Of a stretch of DNA of 64,000 nt, positions 56,113-64,000 are shown piece after piece (position 1 is the first letter of the stretch; each line of letters opens with the position of its first letter). Origin of the DNA: Zea mays (lineage: Eukaryota > Streptophyta > Magnoliopsida > Poales > Poaceae); assembly GCF_902167145.1 (NCBI RefSeq), contig NC_050096.1:197548566-197612565 (forward strand), given 5' to 3'. The translations under genes and the position numbers were made by a program. The notes under the pieces are model-generated. The model ran no database searches, was not told where the DNA came from, and was given only the letters and a program-made list of their open reading frames with translations.

Positions 56113-56865
56113 TCACATGTGGAGTCGTCCATTGCCGCGGCGAGGGAGAGCACCTAGGTCTGCTTGGCCTGCTCCTCCACCACCGACTCGTTCATGGATG
56201 AGGAAGAGGACGACACCGCCGCCATCATCGTCGCTTCCGCTTCCGCGGTCAGGAGAGGAGCGGACGGATCTCCAGTGCTTGGGCTTGGGCTGCGCCGGTG
56301 GGGAGCGGTCCTCCTCTCGATCCCAGGCTGCCTGCGTCGAGGCCCCAGGGCTACGTCCATCGGATCTAGATCCCGCGGGAGCGAGTGGTGCAGCGGTGGC
56401 AATGATGTTGGGGGAGGGGCGGTGGAGGCAAAGGGAGGAGGGGAGGCGGAGAGAGCTCGCGTCGGTGGTGGAGGGTGATCCCGCATCGGGAGAGAACGCA
56501 CGGAGTGCGGGGTAGTTGCGCACGGGGAGTGCGGGGACGGTTGCGCACGAGGAGTGCGGGGACGGTTGCGCACGGGGAGGCCGACACACGGAGTGAACGC
56601 GGGGCAGCTCGCGTGGGGGATGTGGGGAGGCAGCGACTGCAGACGGACAAGCGAGAGGAGGGGCGCTGGGCTGCACGCTGGGCAGCTGGGCCGCATGTCC
56701 AATTGTTGGGCTGCACGAACGATAGGACAAAGGCGCTGGTATGGGATTTGTTTGATTAGTACCATATCGGCCACTGAGAGAGACGGAACGTGACTTATAA
56801 GTGTTGTTGTGGACCATCCATTGTTCACTCTAACTCCTCCATCTCTAGTGCTACACTGAGGTGCG
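56113..56865 (-). other. GC-rich segment, possible first-exon or promoter capture
   Basis: Long open frames occur on both strands because the sequence is GC-rich and repetitive, so they are weak evidence. On the minus strand the AVSSSSSSMNESVVEEQAKQ segment near 56155-56215 looks coding but was not identified. About 56400-56620 holds repeated GCGCACGG(G/A)GAGTGCGGG phrases. Confidence 0.3.
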
Positions 56866-58038
56866 TGAAAGTCGCCTAGAGGGGGGTGAATAGGGCGAAT
56901 CTGAAATTTACAAACTTAATCACAACTACAAGCCGAGTTAGCATTAGAAATAAGAACGAGTCCGAGAGAGAGGGCACAAAACAAATAGTGAGCAAATAAA
57001 GAGTGAGACACGATGATTTGTTTTTACCGAGATTCAGTTCTTGCAAACCTACTCCCCGTTGAGGTGGTCACCAAGACCGGGTCTCTTTCAACCCTTTCCC
57101 TCTCTCAAACGGTCCCTCGGACCGAGTGAGCTTCTCTTCTCAATCAAACGGGACACAAAGTCCCCACAAGGATCACCACACAATTGGCGTCTCTTGCCTC
57201 GGTTACAATTGAGTTGTAACAAGAAGAATGAGAAAGAAAAGAAGCAATCCAAGTGCAAGAGCTCAAATGAACACAACAAATCACTCTCTAATCACTAAAG
57301 CTTTGTGTGGAGTTGGGAGAGGATTTGATCTCTTTGGTGTGTCTTGTATTGAATGCTAGCTCTTTGTAAGGTGTAGAAGAGTGAAAACTTGGATGCTATT
57401 GAATGTGGGGTGGTTGGGGTATTTATATCCCCAACCACCAAAAATGGCCGTTGGAATGCTGCAGTCGCATGGCGCACCGGACAGTCCGGTGCGCCAGCCA
57501 CGTCAGCAGACCGTTGGGGTTCGACCGTTGGAGCTCTGACTTGTGGGGCCTCTGGGCTGTTCGGTGGTGCACCGGACAGGTCCTGTAGACTGTCCGGTGC
57601 GCCTCCCGCGCGTGCTCTGACCTCTGCGCGCACTGTAGCGCATTGAATGCGGTTGCAGTCGACCGTTGCGCGCGAAGTAGTCGTTGCTCCGCTGGCACAC
57701 CGGACAGTCCGGTGACTCACCGGACAGTCCGGTGAATTATAGCGGAGCGCCCTCTGTCTTTTCCCGAAGGTGAAGAGTTCAGCCTCGAGTCCCCTGGTGC
57801 ACCGGACACTGTCCGGTGGCACACCGGACAGTCCGGTGCGTCAGACCAGGGTGCCTTCCGGGTTGTCTTTTGCTCTCTTGTTTGAACCCTTTTCTTGGTC
57901 TTTTTATTGGCTTATTGTGAACCTTTGGCACCTGTAGAACTTATAGACTAGAGCAAACTAGTTAGTCCAAATATTTGTGTTGGGCAATTCAACCACCAAA
58001 ATCAATTAGGAAATAGGTGTAAGCCTAATTCCCTTTCA
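56866..58038 (-). repeat. G 3' LTR (1173 bp)
   Basis: Minus strand from TGAAAGGGAATTAGGC at 58038 to CTAGGCGACTTTCA at 56866. Palindromic CACCGGACAGTCCGGTG units lie at about 57475-57840. A TATA box (TATAAATA direction) is near 57418-57426. Confidence 0.88.
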
Positions 58039-58837
58039 ATCTCCCCCTTTTTGGTGATTGATGCCAACACAAACCAAAGCAAGTATAGAAGTGCATAATT
58101 GAACTAGTTTGCATAATGTAAGTGCAAAGGTTACTTAGAATTGAGCCAATAGAAATTCTCATAGGATATGCATGGATTGTTTCTTTATATTTTACATTTT
58201 GGACCACACTTGCACCACTTGTTTTGTTTTTGCAAATTCTTCTGTAAATTCTTTTCAAAGTCCTTTTGCAAATAGTGAAAGGTAAATGAATAAGATTTTG
58301 AGAAGCATTTTCAAGATTTGAAATTTTCTTCCCCTGTTCCAAATGCTTTTCCTTTGACTTAAACAAAACTCCCCCTTGATGAAATCCTCCTCTTAGTGTT
58401 CAAGAGGGTTTTAAGATACTGATTTTGAAAATACCACTTTCTCCCCCTTTTGAACATAATAAGATACCAATTTGAAAACATCATTTTTTGTAAAATTAGG
58501 TGGTGGTGCGGTCCTTTTGCTTTGGGCTAATACTTTCTCCCCCTTTGGCATGAATCGCCAAAATGGATACTTGAGTGAAATATAAGCTCATTTAACTACT
58601 TTCTCCCCTTTGGTAAACAAAATAGGAGTGAAGATTATACCAAATACGGAGAGTTGCTCGGAGCGTCGACGAAGGATGAGTTATGGAGTGGAGTGGAAGC
58701 CTTTGTCTTCGCCGAAGACTCCAATTTCCTTTCAATACACCTATGACTTGGTTTGAAATTCACTTGAAAACACATTAGTCATAGCATATGAAAGAGATAT
58801 GATCAAAGGTATACTTATGAGCTATGTGTGCAAAACA
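58039..58837 (-). other. G 3' noncoding region
   Basis: No gene. Minus-strand polypurine tracts occur at about 58040-58052, 58368-58375, 58440-58448 and 58538-58546. It is closely similar to the region at 12530-13390 of C and 31020-31826 of A. Confidence 0.65.
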
Positions 58838-59585
58838 TCAAAAGAAATTCCTAGAATCAAGAATATTTAGCTCATGCCTAAGTTTGTTAAAGGTTTGTTC
58901 ATCTAGTGGCTTGGTAAAGATATCGGCTAATTGTTCCTTGGTGTTAATATATGCAATCTCGATATCCCCCTTTTGTTGGTGATCCCTTAGAAAATGATAC
59001 CGAATGGCTATGTGTTTAGTGCGGCTATGCTCAACGGGATTATCCGCCATGCGGATTGCACTCTCATTATCACATAGAAGAGGAACTTTGGTTAATTTGT
59101 AACCATAGTCCCTAAGGGTTTGCCTCATCCAAAGCAATTGCGTGCAACAATGTCCTACGGCAATATACTCGGCTTCGGCGGTAGAAAGAGCTACGGAATT
59201 TTGCTTCTTTGAAGCCCAAGACACCAAGGATCTTCCCAAGAACTGGCAAGTCCACGATGTGCTCTTTCTATTAATTTTACACCCCGCCCAATCGGCATCC
59301 GAATAACCAATTAAATCAAAAGCGGATCCCCTAGGATACCAAAGCCCAAACTTAGGAGTATGAACTAAATATCCCAATATTCGTTTTACGGCCGTAAGGT
59401 GAGCTTCCTTAGGGTCGGCTTGGAATCTTGCACACATGCATACGGAAAGCATAATATCCGGTCGAGATGCACATAAATAGAGTAAAGAACCTATCATCGA
59501 CCGGTATACCTTTTGATCTACGGATTTACCTCCCGTGTTGAGGTCGAGATGCCCATTGGTTCCCATGGGAGTCTTGATGGGCTTG
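58838..59585 (-). pseudogene. G pol C-terminal part (RT end and RNase H)
   Basis: Open minus-strand frame from the [15 protein letters not shown] segment to ILDSRNFF. RNase H motifs [21 protein letters not shown] and LLCDNESA are present, followed by [13 protein letters not shown]. The upstream RT is separated by H. The open frame continues into H's LTR by chance. Confidence 0.88.
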
Positions 59586-61930
59586 TGAAAGTTGCCTAGA
59601 GGGGGGGTGAATAGGCAAGTTAAAACTTTTTCAACAAAAACTAGAAACAAACTAGGTAAAACCGTCCGGTGTCAAAACCGGTGCAACTGGTTTGAACGAG
59701 CTCAACTAAAGAATGAGATATAAAACTGAATTGATCTCGAAATTCACCCAGTTAACTTTGGAAATGAGATGTTCTAAATGATCCACAGGGTTCAAAGTAG
59801 TAGATCTGAGAAGGGCTCTTCTCAAAATCCACACACCAAGAAGATATGAACAAATCTTTCACGGAAGGGTGAGAGAACGAAGAACACGAATAAGCACAAT
59901 GAACAAGAACACAAAAGACACAAGATTTATCCCGAGGTTCGGTCACACCACCAAGGTGCCCTACTTCCTCGTTGAGGCGCCCACAAAGAGCCGGGTCTCT
60001 TTCAACCCTAATCCTCCCTTTGCCGACCACAAAGGTCAAGCTCACACACTAATCTTTGCTCAAACGAGCGGGTAATACAAACTTTCTTGTGGTCTTCCAC
60101 AAGATTTGGAGACTCACAAGAGACACCTAGTCGTCTAGGAGCTAGAAGCTCCAAGAGTAATGAATCCACAAAGAACTCGATGTAGTACCAAAGCTCGAAT
60201 GAAGAAAAGCAAGAGAGATGTGGAGATGAAGCACAAAAACCGTAGCTCTCAAACTCACTCAAAGATTTCTCTTTAAAGATTTGAAATGGGAGAGACAAGA
60301 GATGTGTGAGAGAGAGTGGGAGGTGTTCTTCAAGTTAGAAATGGAGTTTGGGTCGTGCTCATGTGTGGGGAGAGAGGTAGGAGTGAGTATATATAGGTGG
60401 GGCTTCAAAACTAGCCGTTGGGCTGATTTTGGCTGTGGAGGACCGGTTGAACTGCCCCTAGGACCGGTTCAACCGCCTGGGGCAGGCTGACAGTCAGTCT
60501 GCCAGTCAGACTGGCAGACTGCAGGTCAGACTGCAAAAACAGGTCCTGACACCGGTTGAACCGCCCCTAGGGCCGGTTCAACCGCCTGGGGGTCAGACTG
60601 GCAGTCAGTCTGCCAGTCAGGAGGTCAGACCGGTCAGTTGACCCTGACACCGGTTGAACCTCTCCTAGGACCGGTTCAACCGGTTTTGACCAGTGAGGTT
60701 CAAAAAAAACCCCCGACTGAACTTTCCCTGAAAACCGGTTGAACCTCTCTGGACCCCGGTTGAACTTGCCCTAGACCCCGGTTGAAGTTGAAGTTCAGCT
60801 GGAGTTGAGAAAGCTCAACTCAGCTGAAGTTCAGCTCAGCTGAAAAGCTCAGCTGCAGCTGAAGAAGCTCAGCTCAGCTGAAGTTCAGCTCAGCTGCAGT
60901 TTAAGAAGTTCAGCTGCTTTTCAACAAGAACACTCTAGGTTTCTCAAACCTAACCACGGTCAACCAAAGAATTTTAAAGAGATTTTTGGTTTTCAAAAAA
61001 TAGCTTTTGAATATAGAGGCTTGAGCTTTGGCAAACACCTACCTTCTTTTTGGATCCCTCTTTATAGTACGACGATTCCTATACTCAAGTTAAATAAAAT
61101 ATAATTAAGTAAACTCCTTGAGTAATTGGCATCTCATGTGTGATTTCTCCATGGCGTTGCTTCATAAGGATCACAAACATCTTTGTCTCACCTTTTGAAG
61201 CAAACATAATTCAAACCCTGTGACTTGTACCATATCACCATGTATGAGTTCAAATCATGGCTTCAAGTCACCTTGCTGATGCATCAACATGTTATAACTC
61301 TTCATAGCTGATTAGCTCATCGACTTAGTGCAAGTACTCTCTTCTTCACCTTAGCCATGGTACCTCGGTCCACAAGCCGTCGCTTGGCCTTCACCTTCGC
61401 TTAGTTCCTCGAAGCCCTTTCCTTGCTATCTTCACCCTATCAAGCCATTCTTGAGTCACATCATTTTGAGCATCCATTGATAGAATCATTTCTTCAATAT
61501 TGTGAACCTTGCTTGAATGTCTTCTAGATATAACTGTTAAGATTAATCAAGCTCTAGTTTGATTCTCATAGAAGCATATATGGGCTGATAGTAATATGGT
61601 CAAGCCAATTCACGATTCCTCATATCTTATTCACTTTGGCTTGACCTATCCTCTTAATCACTTCATCCTCTATCCTGATCATATGTATGTAGTGATTTCT
61701 CAGGTCTTGTCCATATATTCAAACCAATGTAGAGATCATATTATATCCATTTGCATTGTCTTATTGGTTATTTAACCTCGTGTTGAACCTTTGTTCACTG
61801 ATCATTATACACTATTCAAGTATGTTCATCATACTGAATTTCCTGTTCAACACTTAGCAAACTCGTTAGACCTTTAAATGTGTTGTTATCCATATCACCA
61901 AAACTCACAAAAGGGATGAATGCACTTTCA
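59586..61930 (-). repeat. H 3' LTR (2345 bp)
   Basis: Minus strand from TGAAAGTGCATTCATCCC at 61930 to CCTAGGCAACTTTCA at 59586. A TATA box (TATATATA on the minus strand) lies near 60387-60396. Upstream of it in element orientation lie three kinds of short inverted repeats. The segment nearest 59586 keeps the CCGAGGTTCGGTC phrase shared with the Ji-like LTRs. Confidence 0.82.
60438..60925 (-). repeat. Three classes of inverted repeats in the H LTR
   Basis: Class 1: ACCGGTTGAAC paired with GGTTCAACCG around CCTAGG, at about 60441-60480, 60550-60592 and 60650-60692. Class 2: GTCAGACTG / CAGTCTGAC-type runs at about 60485-60635. Class 3: CAGCTGAAGTTCAGCTCAGC-type runs at about 60785-60925. All lie upstream of the TATA box in element orientation, where the other Sireviruses carry CACCGGACAGTCCGGTG. 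Confidence 0.8.
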
Positions 61931-62677
61931 ATCTCCCCCTTTTTGGTGATTGATGACAACACATTTAAAGCTTACATAAGATTTGATAAATAAGATTTTG
62001 AATCCTATGATATAGTTTCCTCCCCCTAAATATGTGCATTTTATAAAAATAACACTTTTGTACTCAAATGCCAAAAGCACATATTTGGGTCAAAGTATGG
62101 AGACAACTTATATCATACTATTCATGGGGTGCAGTGTGTCATAAAATAAACGTGATGTTCATGACATAGTATGCACTCATCAATTTTCTACATCTTATGT
62201 TTTTCTTATGACTTCCCCTTTTGTTAATTATTTCTCCCCTTTTTAAAGTCTTCTAACACTTAGTTATATAAGACTAAAGGTAAGCTTTAATGCAAAATTT
62301 CTCCCCCTTTGTCATAAATCTCCAAAAAGGATACAAAGAATATAAAGGGTAGAAATTATGATTAAGCAAGATGGGAACACACTATTATGAAAAGGGTCCT
62401 TAGATGGCACAAAGGTAATGGATAAGTGTCATAAGTGATGTACCTTTGCGTTTACCTTTTCAAGGGGTTTCCAGACTTGTGTTGGATTTAGAATTCTTTA
62501 GCAAGCTTCTTGTTGGCATAGTTGTGACTTATGTCCAAGATATCAAATGAAGATTGTCCTACTAGATTGAAGGTGAAACTTGATACCTAGAGTCTAGATG
62601 TCACCTAGCATTTTCTTATCACAACAAGAGGAAACATGAAAATTGCACAAGTATGGATTATGCAACTAGTGATCATG
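61931..62677 (-). other. H 3' noncoding region
   Basis: No gene. Minus-strand polypurine tracts occur at about 61932-61944, 62021-62027, 62212-62220 and 62301-62307. TCATG (62673-62677) may be the left duplication of the next insertion. Confidence 0.6.
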
Positions 62678-64000
62678 TGTAACGCCTCAAAATCTTGATT
62701 TTGGGTTTAGTATTTTTTTTAATGGAATCAAATTAAAGTATCTTCTAATAAAGGATTATACCTTCCTAAATAAATAGCTAGATGTATAAAATTTTTGGTA
62801 ATTCAAAGTTTAGATTTAAAAGTTGTAGACTAGAATTCGGATTTGTAACTGAAAAGGGACAACATAAAATCCTCTATTGTTTAATTGACAGATTATCAGT
62901 TTATAAAAATTCTTTTAAAATTATTACATTAAAAGTATCTCGTGGTAGAAATTAGACATTGGAGCTTAATTTATATTAGAATAAATGAATAATGAACATT
63001 GGATATTGGAATTGACTTTTGATTACACTATATGAGCAATTAATTCTTAAAATACATATTTGTGTGTGCACTACATATTTTGGGAAGTCCCTTGAATTTT
63101 TTTCATATGAATTAGTGACCAAACCAGATCTGAAATTTGGATACTTGAACTAAAATAAAATAGAAAATACAAAATAGAAATGAAAGTAGAAATAAATAAA
63201 AAAAAGAGAAAAACTCACCCATGCGCTTGGGCCGTTTCTTACCCGGCCGACCCAATTGGGCAATTCACACCGCACAGCCCATCACCCCTCCCTTCCTTTT
63301 TCTTTTTCACGTGAGAATGGCAAGTGGGCCCCCCCTGTCAGCTGTTCCTTCTCCCTGGTAACAGACCGCGCGACTCGCTCGCCGTGATCCCCTCTGCGCT
63401 AATCGGGAGCTCGTTCGCAAGAATCGCTCGGACTCGTTCCCAGCCCGCGAGAAATGCCTGGCCGCCGCCCTTACCGAATCGCGCTACCCGTCGGCCGCTC
63501 CCTGCGGAACAGAAAACCACGAAGTCCACCGAAAGCCATGGTCTTCACCGCGCCGCGAAGCCCGCGTCCCGGGATCCTCTCAAGGCACGACCGGCCGCCC
63601 ATAAAGGCTCTTCCCGAGACCCGTTCTTCCCCATGCTACCCTCTTGCGCCTGCGCCGAGCTCCCTCCCCAGTGGCCTCCGCTCGGTGCGCCCCTTCTCTG
63701 CTCCCTCCTCACGTCTCCGTCCGCCGCCAGTCTGTCCTCGGGTCTTCAGCGAATCAGCTCCTCTGAAGCGCTGCTGGCCGTCACCGGGGATTGTTGGGGT
63801 CGATTCGAGTACCGCGGGAGCTTGTGCTCGCCTCGTTCGCGACTAATTGCGCACCGGAGTTCATCTCTGCCGCAAAGCCGCCCCGTGCCGTGGACAACCC
63901 GCCTTCGTGCCCGATTCTCGGTAATTTCTCCCCTCATGTGTTCGTTGTTGCCATCTCTTCGAGTAGCAGGGGTCAATTGGGGTTCTGGCCTGACCATTGC
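62678..64000 (+). mobile_element. Probable Ty3/Gypsy-type LTR start, cut by window edge
   Basis: The sequence changes abruptly at TGTAACGCCTC (62678). An AT-rich part (to about 63230) is followed by GC-rich sequence with CCGGCCGACCC, GTGGGCCCCCCCTGTCAGCTG and a CCATAAAGG box near 63598-63606. This arrangement recalls LTRs of maize Gypsy elements such as xilon-type. The end, primer site and coding region are outside the window. Open frames at 63338-63997 are probably chance in GC-rich LTR sequence. Confidence 0.4.

Larger units (their letters stand above)
48011..56865 (-). mobile_element. Probable Helitron carrying fragments of at least six genes
   Basis: The minus strand ends GACACCTATCTAG at 48011 and the next base is T. 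Helitrons end CTRR and insert between A and T. About 12 bases inside is GCCGTTGCAACGCAC, with a GTTGCAAC core like the 3' hairpins of grass Helitrons. All recognisable gene pieces inside (KIN-10A, an unidentified exon, SART-1, MADS, AAA-ATPase, S11) point the same way as the element and keep introns. This is the pattern of gene capture by maize Helitrons. The 5' TC end was not found. It may lie upstream of 56865 or beyond the retrotransposons inserted there, so the right limit is a minimum. Confidence 0.65.
56866..59585 (-). mobile_element. G: Ji-like Sirevirus, 3' part, cut by H
   Basis: Minus-strand element with 3' LTR 56866-58038, polypurine tract and 3' noncoding region 58039-58837, and the RNase H end of pol 58838-59585. 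At 59585 it is interrupted by H; GCTTG (59581-59585) would be H's left duplication. The remainder lies beyond the window. It appears inserted into the Helitron (left flank GTGCG, 56861-56865). Confidence 0.85.
59586..62677 (-). mobile_element. H: Sirevirus-like element with a 2.35 kb LTR, partial
   Basis: Minus strand. The 3' LTR is 59586-61930, preceded in element orientation by the polypurine tract AAAAAGGGGGAGAT and noncoding sequence (61931-62677). TGAAAG..CTTTCA ends and the purine tract match the Sirevirus style. The LTR is nearly twice as long as the others here and has different internal repeats. The coding region is not in the window. It is interrupted at 62678 by another LTR. Confidence 0.8.

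Noticed and set aside
56113..56817. 234- and 224-residue open frames in overlapping frames
   Set aside because: Both strands and several frames are open because the DNA is GC-rich and repetitive; no family or splice structure supports a gene.
63338..63997. Possible first exon of a gene at the right edge
   Set aside because: Open frames on both strands in GC-rich sequence that continues from a TGTAACGCC LTR-like start; an LTR is the simpler explanation, though not proven.

Overview
The window looks like maize or a close Zea relative. It is dominated by Copia-type LTR retrotransposons of the Sirevirus lineage (resembling the maize families Opie and Ji), stacked inside one another, with two or three ordinary grass genes between the blocks. 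Family names, protein identities and species are from recognition of motifs; no database was searched. Exon borders were placed by hand from splice signals and reading phase.

Left block (1-37815). A partial Opie-like element (E1, minus) runs off the left edge and ends at 2230. An outer Ji-like element A (plus, 2407-33019) has been entered by Ji-like element C (minus, about 4331-29786). C in turn holds two Opie-like elements, B (minus, 5056-12207) in its 3' LTR and D (plus, 17869-27185) in its gag. Target-site duplications resolve the order: GCTAC for B, GGAGT for D, and an imperfect GGAAC/GAAAC for A. One side of the A/C junction has been deleted. A fourth type, F (minus, 33230-37815, duplication TATAC), keeps gag but has lost pol. 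D is the youngest and most complete. It carries a foreign 302 bp block, looking like part of a TRIM element, between two copies of its primer binding site. B has lost reverse transcriptase and RNase H through an in-frame deletion.

Gene island (37816-48010). A single-exon plus-strand gene encodes a short membrane-anchored secreted-type protein with a proline-rich tail. Converging on it is a complete nine-exon minus-strand gene for a GDT1-like (UPF0016) cation transporter of the secretory pathway. Next comes a two-exon minus-strand gene for a 75-residue membrane protein with a 2.65 kb intron. MITEs and a tRNA-derived SINE candidate sit in promoters and introns.

Probable Helitron (48011 to at least 56865, minus). 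Its 3' end reads CTAG followed by T, with a GTTGCAAC hairpin core. Upstream, all in the same orientation, lie fragments of unrelated genes: kinesin KIN-10A, an unidentified exon, SART-1/DOT2, a B-sister MADS-box gene, an AAA-ATPase and ribosomal protein S11. Several carry in-frame TAG codons where CAG is expected. The 5' end was not found.

Right block (56866-64000). A Ji-like fragment G (minus) is cut by H (minus), a Sirevirus-like element with a 2.35 kb LTR and its own set of palindromic repeats. H is cut at 62678 by what looks like the start of a Ty3/Gypsy LTR, which runs off the window.
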